From NCBI GenBank assembly GCA_031376285.1, contig JANMDN010000066.1:18453-82452 (forward strand): a DNA stretch of 64,000 nt, read 5' to 3'. Source of the stretch: JANMDN01 sp031376285 (GTDB lineage Bacteria > Actinomycetota > Thermoleophilia > Miltoncostaeales > Miltoncostaeaceae). Positions 30,860 through 39,212 of the stretch are shown here, one piece after another. The position numbers were made by a program, and so were the translations under genes. Within the stretch, counting starts at the first letter, position 1; every line of letters starts with the position of its first letter. Under the pieces are notes generated by a model, which worked only from the letters and a program-made list of their open reading frames with translations, did no database searches and was not told the DNA's origin.

Positions 30860-31450
30860 CACCGTCCACTGGCCCTTTCGGTGTGCCCGCCGGCGGGTAT
30901 GTGCCGCCCACGGCGCCGAATTGTCCCCGGTAGATGTTCCAGGCGGCGACGCCAACGACCGCCAGGGCGACAGAGCAACCCACACCTGACCGCCGGGCCA
31001 GCCGAGAACGCCCGCGGTGGTGGACTTCGGGTCGCCTGAACCCGATCCTCCCCCGCCCGAGCCCATGAGAATCTGCAGGGCCGTCACACAGAGGATCGCG
31101 TACACAACGCCGCTTCCCAGCTTGCCTGCGCGCATCGCCCATGCCTTCTCGTCGTCGCCCTTGTCGTCGGTGTCGAGCAGGCCTTGGGCGAAGCGCCACA
31201 GCGCGTAGCCAGCGAGGCCGAGCGTGAGAAGGGCGAGAAGGAAGCCACCGAAACGCTGTTCGGCCAACGCCGAGAGCGCTCCCTCCTGATCGGTCGTCTC
31301 ACCGCCGGAGTCGGTCGCGACCCTGATCGCGAGCACGCCGATGATCGGGAAGATCACCCCGCGGGCCGCCATACCCGCGCGCGCGACGAACCGGAACCAT
31401 GGGCGCCGACTTTGTTCGTCGGCGTGCTCGCTGAGCGACTGCGTCGACAT
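30860..31450 (-). pseudogene. DUF1206 membrane protein gene, frameshifted and truncated
   Basis: From ATG 31450 the frame encodes two of the expected repeat units of this six-helix family: W-F-R-F-V-A-R-A-G-M-A-A-R-G-V-I-F near residue 20, then R-A-G-K-L-G-S-G-V-V-Y-A-I-L near 115. At about 30985 the match leaves the frame (after W-P-G-G-Q-V-W-V-A-L) and continues in another as A-V-V-G-V-A-A-W-N-I-Y-R-G. The third repeat is missing. Intact proteins are about 260-280 residues. It lies next to another frameshifted gene. Confidence 0.72.
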
Positions 31451-31488
31451 GCCCTTTCTCGTGGCCGGTCAAACCGGGGCGGCCGCGA

Positions 31489-31887
31489 CTACGGGCGCGC
31501 GTAGCTGGCGACCTCGATCGTCAGTTCCCCGGTGGCGGGATCGTCGCCAAACAAGAACTCACCGCTTTCCTTCTCCCCGCTCGACAGGAACATGTAGCTC
31601 TGCTCCGCCGACCCTTCGACCGTGCCGTCGATGACGAGCTCCGCGACCACCTGCACCGATGTCGCCGTCTCACCGCCGGTGTTGCGCACCTCGAACGGCA
31701 CGCGGTAGACGCCGCCATCGCGCACAATTGGCCCGGAACGCTCGGCCACGAACGCTGCGGGACCGGAGGGCCCCGTCGCCCAGCTCGTAGCGATCGCGCC
31801 GACGATGCCGGTGATCAAGGCGAACGACACCCCGAAGGCCCACCACTCGGCCACCGTCCGCCGTGGGCGTTTGGGCGAATCGGTCAT
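31489..31887 (-). CDS. TIGR02588 family protein
   Basis: A 132-aa protein with one N-terminal membrane helix (about residues 13-37, beginning T-V-A-E-W-W-A-F-G-V-S-F-A-L-I) and a beta-rich extracytoplasmic domain with Y-R-V-P-F-E-V-R-N-T-G-G-E-T-A near residue 62. It matches the family always found beside TIGR02587 membrane proteins, as here: its ATG overlaps that gene's stop (ATGA). Function is unknown; the pair probably forms a membrane complex. Last gene of the five-gene operon that starts at 37017. Confidence 0.85.
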   Translation of the reverse strand: MTDSPKRPRRTVAEWWAFGVSFALITGIVGAIATSWATGPSGPAAFVAERSGPIVRDGGVYRVPFEVRNTGGETATSVQVVAELVIDGTVEGSAEQSYMFLSSGEKESGEFLFGDDPATGELTIEVASYARP

Positions 31888-32789
31888 ACGGCCAGCCTCC
31901 CCGCAGCGCCACCGATCGTGGCGGGGAGCCCGAGCACGACCGTCCAGGTCAACCACGTCTCCCACGACTGGTTGGGCCCGATCCGTTGGAAGAACATGAG
32001 CAGGAAGGCGGCCACCGTCAACGAGATCACATAGGCGCCGATCGTTTCGGCGAACGGGCGTTGAAAAAGTCCTTCGTGCTGCTGGCGCCCCTTCTGATCG
32101 GAGAAATCGGCCTGGAACACGATCGCGTACGAGATCAGCAGTGAAACCCCCACCAGCACCAGCAGCCAGAAGGGGGTGATCGCGCTCGCGATCAGCGGAA
32201 CCTCGTCGGTCGGCGCGATACTCAGCGACACCACCATGGCACCAACCGCCGCTGCCCCGGCGTCGGCGAGTGTCCGACCGATAGCCGGGTCGTCGACCAG
32301 CGGGATATCCGGCGGGGAGTCCTTGTGCTCGCCCTCGTCGCCGTCGTCACCCGCTGAGAAGAACTGCCGTGCCAGAGCGGCACCGATCGCGAAGGGAATC
32401 GCTTCGAAGACGGTCTTTCCGATGGCCTCCTGCAACGACGTGTCGACGGTGATCTCACGAATGCACGTCAACACCATGAACGCGCAGAGAAATCCGATGG
32501 CCACGATCTCGACGCCGTCGACGGCGGCGTCGCGCCAGTTGCCGACGCGCGCGTCGCGAAAGCCCGAGGTGCGATTGAGCACGATAACGACGGCAAGGGA
32601 AACCGCGAGCGCCCCGAGCACCCAGCGCGGATGCACCCACGAGCCGTACCACCAGACCTCCATGGTGTAGAGCAATGGCACTCCGAAAAGGAAGCCTCCC
32701 GAGACACCGCGCACCAGGTCGGAACCCTCGCGCCGCCAATCGGGCGCCGGGCGGGCCGTGTGCTGCACCGCCTGGGCGTTCGGGCTCAT
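31884..32789 (-). CDS. TIGR02587 family integral membrane protein
   Basis: A 301-aa protein with about seven hydrophobic segments. Conserved features: R-G-V-S-G-G-F-L-F-G-V-P-L-L-Y-T-M-E-V-W-W near residue 28, a cytoplasmic acidic loop (D-D-G-D-E-G-E-H-K-D) near 150, and S-L-S-I-A-P-T-D-E-V-P-L-I near 190. The family has no known function and pairs with TIGR02588. The ATG overlaps the stop of the PLP decarboxylase gene (ATGA), so here it is co-translated with a biosynthetic operon, which suggests a transport or protection role for its product. Confidence 0.87.
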   Translation of the reverse strand: MSPNAQAVQHTARPAPDWRREGSDLVRGVSGGFLFGVPLLYTMEVWWYGSWVHPRWVLGALAVSLAVVIVLNRTSGFRDARVGNWRDAAVDGVEIVAIGFLCAFMVLTCIREITVDTSLQEAIGKTVFEAIPFAIGAALARQFFSAGDDGDEGEHKDSPPDIPLVDDPAIGRTLADAGAAAVGAMVVSLSIAPTDEVPLIASAITPFWLLVLVGVSLLISYAIVFQADFSDQKGRQQHEGLFQRPFAETIGAYVISLTVAAFLLMFFQRIGPNQSWETWLTWTVVLGLPATIGGAAGRLAV

Positions 32790-34258
32790 CTGTCCCCGGC
32801 CATGACGGCATCGATGGGATCCAAGCGGGCCGACCCATTCGCCCCGACGACGAGGTTGCGCGCCAGCGGAATCTGATGCGAGCTGCTTTCGAGGATGTGC
32901 ATGTGATACCCCGCCGTGTTAGGAAAGACCACGATGTCGCCGACCGAGACCCCCTCGGGGAAGCGCATCCGCCTCCAGGTCAGCAGCTCCCTCTCGATGC
33001 AGTAGGCGCCAACCAGGTACCCCTCGATCGGGTCAGATGAGGCGCCGACCGCAGGCTGCTCCGACTCGGGGCGGATGACGAGCGGGTCGACCATGAAATC
33101 GTCAGATGTCGAGCGACATTGGGTGCGGTTCATCTCGGTGCCGATCAGCCACGTGCCGTCGCGCCGCTGTTTGCGATAGACCACGTTGGCAGCGGTGATG
33201 CCGCATCCGTCGAGCAACGCCCTACCCGGTTCGCAGCGCAACTGGATCCCCCTTGCGCGGATCTCCTCGGCGACCGTACCGGATCGGCCCGCGACCGTCC
33301 CCGTCAGGACCTCGGTCAACCATGTCTCACGGGTGAGGGGCTGGTGGTACGGGTAAACGTTGGGTCGGCCGACGAGCTCACCCCTGTGAGAGATCAGCCC
33401 CAGCCCGTGACCATCGAAGGTGAGCGGTTCGCGGTCGCCGAGCAGGCCGCGACGGTGCTCGATCCAGAACAGATCCCACGCATCGGCTGACCCAAGATAG
33501 TCGACGGGGATGCCACCTCCGATATCGATGAAGCGCAGGTCGTGCCCATGCTCGCGCAGTGCATCGAGGAGATCCAATGCCTGACCGAGGGCCATGACCC
33601 GGTCAGCCGGGTCGTAGCCGTCGAGATGGAAGTGGACACCGTCAACCCGCAGCCCCTTCGGCCGGCGATCACAGAACGCTGCGATCGCCTCATCGACCCC
33701 GAACCCGAAGCGCGTTTGGAGGCGATCGTCTCCGAGGTCGGGAGCCAGCCGCAGCGCGACCGGCGCGTACCGGTGACCGGCGAGCGTGTTGGTCAGGCGC
33801 ACCTCATCCGCATTGTCGAGCACGATCGTCGTGCCCGACGCCAGGCACAGATCGACCAACGACGAGGGCTTGACGGCGGCGGTCATGACCAGCGCATCGG
33901 CCGACACATTGCGCCGCAGCACTTGCGCGAGTTCCTGTTCACTCGCCAGATCGATGCCGAGACCAAGGCGCGAGGCTTCGTCGACGAACGACAGCGCCTT
34001 GTTCGCCTTGCGTGCGAAGTAGATACCGAGCTCGACACCGAGGCGGTCGGCGGGTCGGCGCAGCTCGTCGACGTTGCGCGCCATCATTGAGGGATCGAGC
34101 AGGTTGACCGGCGATCCATGCTCGTTCAACCACGCCTCGACGCGCTGCGGGGTGGCACAGAGATCACGCATCCACGGCTCGAGCCGCGCCGGCAGCGCAA
34201 CGACCCCCGCGCACCGCGATCGCACGGACGCCTCGACATGGTCGCTCACGGTGCTCAC
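32786..34258 (-). CDS. Y4yA-type PLP-dependent decarboxylase
   Basis: A 490-aa fold-type III PLP enzyme of the ornithine/diaminopimelate decarboxylase superfamily. The GTG at 34258 overlaps the stop of the FAD-protein gene (GTGA); a GTG at 34279 is less likely. Features: PLP lysine in Y-F-A-R-K-A-N-K-A near residue 82, H-F-H-L-D-G-Y near 212, the glycine phosphate loop I-G-G-G-I-P-V-D near 247, E-P-G-R-A near 345, and G-A-Y-C near 425 supplying the second-subunit Cys. The best family likeness I recall is the Y4yA group, known from a rhizobial symbiotic plasmid near an SbnA-like gene. It should decarboxylate a diamino acid; the substrate is probably made by the two upstream enzymes. Confidence 0.85.
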   Translation of the reverse strand: MSTVSDHVEASVRSRCAGVVALPARLEPWMRDLCATPQRVEAWLNEHGSPVNLLDPSMMARNVDELRRPADRLGVELGIYFARKANKALSFVDEASRLGLGIDLASEQELAQVLRRNVSADALVMTAAVKPSSLVDLCLASGTTIVLDNADEVRLTNTLAGHRYAPVALRLAPDLGDDRLQTRFGFGVDEAIAAFCDRRPKGLRVDGVHFHLDGYDPADRVMALGQALDLLDALREHGHDLRFIDIGGGIPVDYLGSADAWDLFWIEHRRGLLGDREPLTFDGHGLGLISHRGELVGRPNVYPYHQPLTRETWLTEVLTGTVAGRSGTVAEEIRARGIQLRCEPGRALLDGCGITAANVVYRKQRRDGTWLIGTEMNRTQCRSTSDDFMVDPLVIRPESEQPAVGASSDPIEGYLVGAYCIERELLTWRRMRFPEGVSVGDIVVFPNTAGYHMHILESSSHQIPLARNLVVGANGSARLDPIDAVMAGDR

Positions 34259-35940
34259 GCCGCCTGCCGTGCGCCGCACTCGAGCGACCGGCGCACGACG
34301 CGTCGCGCCCAGTGATCGGCCTGCGGGTGGAGAGCTCGGTTGAGTGTGTCGTTGCCGATCACGCAGTCTTCGGTCGGTCGGCCGACCGCGGCGAGGCCGG
34401 GGGTCGGTCGACCGTCGGCACCGATGCAGCCCGCGTCGAGGCTGACCTCGAGGCCGCGTCGACCGGGGACAATGCGGGCGTAGCCGTCGCCAACAAGCCG
34501 GGCAAGAAGGCCCCCGTCGGCTTCGCGGACGCCCGGACCGGGCAGCACGGCGTCCACCACCGCGTCGACCGGGCGTTCCCCATTTCGGCTGTGGAGCGAT
34601 GTGACGCCGTCACGCAGCGAGACCTGGCCGCCAACCAAATGGGTGAGGTCGATCCGGCCCGCGGCCACCAGGGCCAGCAGCTTTGCGGCGTTGAGGGGCG
34701 GGGGCCCGAAGGCGACGCGCTCCATCTGGGTCGCCAATCGCACGAACCTGGGCCACGCGTCGGGTGAGATCCCTGAGCCGCTGAGCCGTGTGACAAGCGC
34801 GGGGTAAAGGCTGCGCCAAGTCTCCCCGAGTGCCCAGTTGAGATCGGGGGGATACCGACCGAATGCGACATCGAGCGAGCGTTCGATCTCGGCGATCGGG
34901 CCCGTTTCGGATGCCACCGGCACCCCGGCGACCGCGGCACGCAGCAGATGCGCGGCGCGCGCCTCCCACCCAGGGTCGCCGGTGGCGCAGAACATGCTGG
35001 CGGCTACCGTCGACGACAGGACAACCACGAGATCCTCGACATCGAACCCCTCCGGGAGCGTGAGGATGCGCCGGGACCCCACCTCGACGATGTCGTCGAG
35101 TGAGGCAATCCGAGCGCCGACATCCGGTTCGGGTTTGGCGAGCATCGGTCGCCCGGTTCGCGAGAAGGGAAGAATCACGCCGACCTCATCGCTCGAGGGC
35201 AAATAGCGGAGGCGGTGGGGGTGGCCGTCCGGCTCGAAAACTCCGCCGCGGCCCTCGGTGAGAGCAAGCGCTGCGTCGATGAACGTCAACGCGAAGCCGC
35301 GTATCGCGACCGTGGAACCCGGCGCGATCCGTTCCCTCGACAGCCAGCGCGTCACCGGAAAGACGGCGGGTACGCGCGGGGCCGCGCTCAGCGACGGGGC
35401 GTGCGCCTCTGGCGGGGCACCGGTGCGGTGGCCCGTTGCGATGAGAACTTCGTCGATGTTGTGGGTCGTGCGATCTGTCGCGATCACCTGCCAGCCGGCA
35501 CCACGTGGCTGGGCTGAACACACCGCAACCGGGTAGAACGTCACGGTGACCCCTGGCGGCACCGCATCGAGCATCCGAGCGAGCCCGTCGGCGAGGTAGC
35601 GACCGACGAGCGCACGTGGCGGATACCGGTCGCGCATGTGGTCGGCGGGGCCATTGGCACCCCGCCAATCCAGATAGCTCAACCGCTGCGGGGCGGGCAC
35701 CGCGCGACTTGTCGACCCCCACATATCGAGGAGGTCCGAAGCGATGTTCATCCGCAGATAGTCGGGCTGGTCGGATGCGTAGACCGGGCCGGCTCCGGCG
35801 CACGGGTGCGGCTCGAAAACCGCAACCTCAAGCGCGGCCTCAGGAGCGCCCCGGTGTGCCCGATCGAGCAGACGCTCGAGCGCGAAAAGACCCTTGGGCC
35901 CCAGCCCGACAATCGCCACGCGAAGGCGCGCGCCCTCCAC
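34255..35940 (-). CDS. FAD/NAD(P)-binding protein (NAD_binding_9 type)
   Basis: A 561-aa flavoprotein-like enzyme. Rossmann motif V-A-I-V-G-L-G-P-K-G near residue 8, the family signature G-A-G-P-V-Y-A-S-D-Q-P-D-Y-L-R-M-N near 50, a second nucleotide region T-V-A-I-R-G-F-A-L-T near 213, and an all-helical C-terminal part. Proteins of this family oxidise amino-group-containing metabolites or hydroxylate amines in several biosynthetic pathways, but most are uncharacterised. It begins three bases after the SbnA-like gene and overlaps the decarboxylase gene, so it likely acts between them. One option is oxidative cleavage of an SbnA-type product, the job done by an unrelated enzyme (SbnB) in staphyloferrin synthesis. 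Confidence 0.8.
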   Translation of the reverse strand: MEGARLRVAIVGLGPKGLFALERLLDRAHRGAPEAALEVAVFEPHPCAGAGPVYASDQPDYLRMNIASDLLDMWGSTSRAVPAPQRLSYLDWRGANGPADHMRDRYPPRALVGRYLADGLARMLDAVPPGVTVTFYPVAVCSAQPRGAGWQVIATDRTTHNIDEVLIATGHRTGAPPEAHAPSLSAAPRVPAVFPVTRWLSRERIAPGSTVAIRGFALTFIDAALALTEGRGGVFEPDGHPHRLRYLPSSDEVGVILPFSRTGRPMLAKPEPDVGARIASLDDIVEVGSRRILTLPEGFDVEDLVVVLSSTVAASMFCATGDPGWEARAAHLLRAAVAGVPVASETGPIAEIERSLDVAFGRYPPDLNWALGETWRSLYPALVTRLSGSGISPDAWPRFVRLATQMERVAFGPPPLNAAKLLALVAAGRIDLTHLVGGQVSLRDGVTSLHSRNGERPVDAVVDAVLPGPGVREADGGLLARLVGDGYARIVPGRRGLEVSLDAGCIGADGRPTPGLAAVGRPTEDCVIGNDTLNRALHPQADHWARRVVRRSLECGARQAA

Positions 35941-35943
35941 GGA

Positions 35944-37017
35944 TCAGGCCGCCACGGTCGTCGGCTGCAGCGGTGTCGCACGAACGCGTGCGGCGAGGTC
36001 CTCGGGCCCGCAGCCAAGCGTTTGGTCGACCCACCCGTCGTCGTAGATCGTGCGTAGATAGCCGGCGCCGCCATCGGGGAAAATCAACGCGCAGCGGCTT
36101 CCTTCGGCCATCAGTGGCGCCAACGTTTCGAGAGCGACCGCGACCCCGCCCGACGAGCCCCCGGCGAAGATCGCCTCCCGATCGACCAGCCGTCGGCAGC
36201 CGACGACGCAGTCGAGATCGCTGACCCGAACGAGTTGGTCGAACTCCGCAGAGAGCGACAGCGTCGTCTCGACCCCCGCCCCGAACCCGGGCAGCTGGCG
36301 GGCTGACCGTACTCCACCAAAAAGCGCGCTCCCCACGGCGTCGACGGCGACGACCCGTGTGGCGCGACGCCGGCCACGCAGGTAGTCATGGCACCCGCGC
36401 AGCGTGCCGGCGGTACTGGTGGCGACGAACACGTAGTCGAGGTCACCGTCAAGCGCCTCGTCGATCTCCCTCATCGTGCCATCGGCGTGCGCCGCCGAGT
36501 TCGACTGGTTCGCGTACTGATTGGGCCAGTACGAGTCGGGAGTCACCTCGACCAGGTGCCGTACGAGCTTCAGGCGCGCCGAGAGCAAATCGCCTGTCTC
36601 CGGATCGGGTCGCGAGACGATGCGGACATCCGCTCCCAGAGCGCGCAGCGTGCGCACGTTCGTGTCGTGGCTGCGGCTGTCGACAACGCAGATGAGCGAC
36701 ATTCCGTGGTACCGGCATGCCTGTGCGAGGCCGACGCCCATGTTGCCCGACGTCGATTCGATTACCGTCGTGCCGGGTCCGATCCGCCCGTCACCGATCG
36801 CATCGGCCAGCATTCGCGCCGCCGGCCTGGCCTTCGCGCTACCGCCGGGGTTCAGCGCCTCGAGCTTCGCCCAGACGTGTATCCGCGCTTCGGTCAGGTA
36901 CCGTTGCAGTGCAACCAGCGGGGTGTCGCCGATTGCGGCAAGCAGTCCGCCGACGGGTGGGCGAGCGTGCGGTCGCCCCAGCTTTGTCAAGTCCGGACAG
37001 ACAACTGTTGTTCCCAT
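35944..37017 (-). CDS. PLP-dependent beta-substituting synthase (SbnA/cysteine synthase-like)
   Basis: A 357-aa fold-type II PLP enzyme. It opens with I-G-D-T-P-L-V near residue 28. The PLP lysine is in L-N-P-G-G-S-A-K-A-R near 53, followed by the substrate loop E-S-T-S-G-N-M-G near 80, and the phosphate-binding block A-T-S-T-A-G-T-L near 187. Sequence style and context are nearer to SbnA (which joins O-phosphoserine and glutamate) than to true cysteine synthase; no serine acetyltransferase or sulfur gene is near. ATG 37017 chosen; an upstream frame extends to 37167 without family features. First gene of the five-gene operon. Confidence 0.82.
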   Translation of the reverse strand: MGTTVVCPDLTKLGRPHARPPVGGLLAAIGDTPLVALQRYLTEARIHVWAKLEALNPGGSAKARPAARMLADAIGDGRIGPGTTVIESTSGNMGVGLAQACRYHGMSLICVVDSRSHDTNVRTLRALGADVRIVSRPDPETGDLLSARLKLVRHLVEVTPDSYWPNQYANQSNSAAHADGTMREIDEALDGDLDYVFVATSTAGTLRGCHDYLRGRRRATRVVAVDAVGSALFGGVRSARQLPGFGAGVETTLSLSAEFDQLVRVSDLDCVVGCRRLVDREAIFAGGSSGGVAVALETLAPLMAEGSRCALIFPDGGAGYLRTIYDDGWVDQTLGCGPEDLAARVRATPLQPTTVAA

Positions 37018-37521
37018 GCGTGTGCGGTTCCCGGACGGCCCAACGCTAAACGTCGCAGAGGCAGTTCGGCAACGGGTTGACGCCGCTGTGGTCTCGTCCG
37101 CTCCCGTTTGCCCGACACTCGCTGATCCACTTCGATCGCTCGACAAATTCTCGTTCGTCGTTCGCACGTTCTACTCGTGCGTCGGGATCGTTGGCTTTCG
37201 CCTGGAGTCCGTGCTGCGCGTGGGCCGCGCCACTCGTTCTCCCCGCTGGTCGAACGAGTCGTACATCAACCAGGCCGGCTGGCTGGGCAACGACCTCATC
37301 GTCACGCACGGGAGCACCGGATCAGACGGCGCCTGCGTCGCCGCGCAGGCGCCCGATGGGCCTCCCCCGTGCGGCGGGAACCTCGCGGCCGATCCCAGGC
37401 CTCGGTGATCTTCTGGCGCCACTCTCATCCTCCTTTTGAAGGCCTTCGAGCGGTCATCAGCTGAACGATGCTCGGGGTGATGTACGAGGCGCAGTTCCGA
37501 GCGCGAAGACCGCAAGGCGGG
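37018..37521. other. Intergenic region without recognisable gene
   Basis: About 500 bases between two minus-strand genes. It should hold the promoter of the SbnA-type operon. Open frames here are polar shadows with no ribosome-binding site, and no RNA gene or strong hairpin was noticed. Confidence 0.35.
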
Positions 37522-38109
37522 TCAGCGCGCCGATGCCCCGGCTTGGGCCTGCCGCGCGGCGGCTCGCTCATTCTCGGCGCCAGCGGTCGAGAGGTGGCCG
37601 TCGGACGACTCGAGGTGTGCCCGAACGAACCAGTGAAACTGCTCAAGCTGTTTGAGCTGATCAATGAGCATGTCCTGCGAGACGGGCTCGATGTCGCCCA
37701 GCTCTTCCATTGCGGCACGGTGACTCTCGATCAACCCACAGTAAACGAGGTCAAGTCCGCCCAGGTGTTCGAGGGTCGTCCCGCGCATGAGCGAGTAGTC
37801 GTCCCACGAGCGGCGCTCGACAAGGCTTCCGGGAAGGCCGTTTGGCGACGCGCCAAGTGCCGCGATCCGCTCGGCGGCTTCGTCCGACATCAGACGCACG
37901 GCGTCGACCTGCTCGTCGAGCATTTTGTGCACCCCGATAAACGACGGGCCGACCACGTTCCAGTGAACGTGCTTCAGCGTCAACGTCAGATCGAGGAGCG
38001 CAACCAAGCGATCCTGAAGGATCTCGGCCGTCCGACGCCCGACGTCCGGATCCATCCCCGGAATGACAAAGCGCGTTTCAATGCTCGCTGCGTGAGAGAT
38101 CGCCATCAT
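37522..38109 (-). CDS. dps: Dps-type DNA-protecting ferritin
   Basis: A 195-aa Dps protein. Start at ATG 38109 (the next codon is also ATG), with AGGTGG just upstream. The ferroxidase motif is present: L-K-H-V-H-W-N-V-V-G-P-S-F near residue 55, then H-K-M-L-D-E-Q near 71 and D-E-A-A-E-R-I near 85, giving the His, Asp and Glu iron ligands shared between subunits. Dps shells oxidise Fe2+ with H2O2, store the iron and coat DNA in starvation. An Ala/Arg-rich C-terminal tail may help bind DNA. Confidence 0.93.
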   Translation of the reverse strand: MMAISHAASIETRFVIPGMDPDVGRRTAEILQDRLVALLDLTLTLKHVHWNVVGPSFIGVHKMLDEQVDAVRLMSDEAAERIAALGASPNGLPGSLVERRSWDDYSLMRGTTLEHLGGLDLVYCGLIESHRAAMEELGDIEPVSQDMLIDQLKQLEQFHWFVRAHLESSDGHLSTAGAENERAAARQAQAGASAR

Positions 38110-38356
38110 TTCCACCTGTTTCCGTTGTCGCGGTCGTAGCGGGACGTACCCGTTGTTCGCGCATGCGAAACGTCGCGCCCAGATTCGTGCGGGCACGAGC
38201 CCGTACCCGCCGTGCCACCTCGCCGGCCTCGCCGCCGACGAGTTCCCGTTCCACGATTGCGACCGAGCAACCGCCCTCGGCGAGCCGGCCGGCCGCGACC
38301 TCCCCGCCTGGGCCGGCGCCGATGATGACAACATCAAAGCGGTCCTCAACGCTCAT
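38078..38356 (-). pseudogene. Truncated N-terminus of a pyridine-nucleotide disulfide oxidoreductase
   Basis: From ATG 38356 (AAGGG site upstream) about 43 codons read as an intact FAD-binding N-terminus: F-D-V-V-I-I-G-A-G-P-G-G-E-V-A, then C-S-V-A-I-V-E-R-E-L-V-G-G-E. The expected redox Cys pair and the remaining 400 or so residues are absent. The rest of the frame is Arg-rich and runs into the dps start. It is probably a deletion remnant of a dihydrolipoamide-dehydrogenase or mercuric-reductase-like gene. Confidence 0.7.
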
Positions 38357-38433
38357 GCTGCCCTTCGTTTCAGTTGACTCAAGTTGACCGCGCGCCGCGA
38401 ATCCATCTCGTAGAATCTCGTTTCGGGGTGGCC

Positions 38434-39006
38434 CTAGCCGACCACCGCGATCTGGCGCACACCCTTGACCTTGCGGGCCTTCTTCTTGCGTGGCGGTGCC
38501 TTTGGCTTCGGCTTGACGACCTTCGGCAAGATGGCGGCGATCCGCACGGCCGGCGTCGTTCCTGGCAATCCCTGGGGGCCCTGCGGCCCGACTGAGACCG
38601 CCCCTGGGGCGCCCGTTGCGCCCGTCGCTCCCACGGCTCCCTGGAGACCGATCGGCCCGAGTTGGACGCCCGGCGGGCAGGCGATCCGCGACCAAGAGGA
38701 GAGCATGACGATGGGTACGCCAGCCTGATCGACGACCGCCCCGCCTACCGTCGGGAGCAGGGTCCCCGTCGACGCGTCAACGAGCGCTCCGTTGAGAATC
38801 TTGGCTGCGTACGGACCGATCGTGTACACGCCCGTTGCGCTCGACGTAATCTCGCGCCCCGTCGCGACATCGATCAGCATCGGACGCGAGTCGAGGACGA
38901 CGCACCTCAACTCAGTCCAGCCGGGCGGAAGGGGATTTGCCGAAGCGACGGTTGGTAGCCCAACCAGCGAAACGACGGCGAAACTCACGAGGGCAATGCG
39001 GTTCAA
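38434..39006 (-). CDS. Secreted protein with collagen-like Gly-X-Y segment
   Basis: A 190-aa protein from a TTG at 39006 with a strong AGGAGG site. Signal peptide about residues 1-25 (ending V-A-S-A-N), then a globular part with R-C-V-V-L-D-S-R-P-M-L-I-D-V near 36 and D-A-S-T-G-T-L-L near 77. A run of Gly-X-Y triplets follows (about residues 122-155; G-P-I-G-L-Q-G, G-A-T-G-A-T-G-A-P-G, G-P-Q-G-P-Q-G). The Lys/Arg-rich tail could bind wall polymers or nucleic acid. Bacterial collagen-like stretches form triple helices, so a surface trimer is likely. Exact function unknown. Confidence 0.72.
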   Translation of the reverse strand: MNRIALVSFAVVSLVGLPTVASANPLPPGWTELRCVVLDSRPMLIDVATGREITSSATGVYTIGPYAAKILNGALVDASTGTLLPTVGGAVVDQAGVPIVMLSSWSRIACPPGVQLGPIGLQGAVGATGATGAPGAVSVGPQGPQGLPGTTPAVRIAAILPKVVKPKPKAPPRKKKARKVKGVRQIAVVG

Positions 39007-39212
39007 GGTGCGGTCCTCCTGCTCAACTTCAGTGACGGTGACCGCGTGCGCCCAGTGCGAATCTCGTCGTGCTGGGCCCCCGGATCGCGTTGCCGCTTCA
39101 CCGGGCTGAGTACCCCGGAGGGGTTTGCCGAAACATCGCGAGTATGGGAACGGTGGTGGCCGGTTCCGCACGCCACGTTGTCCTCGAATCGAGACGCCGT
39201 CCGCCGCTTCGT

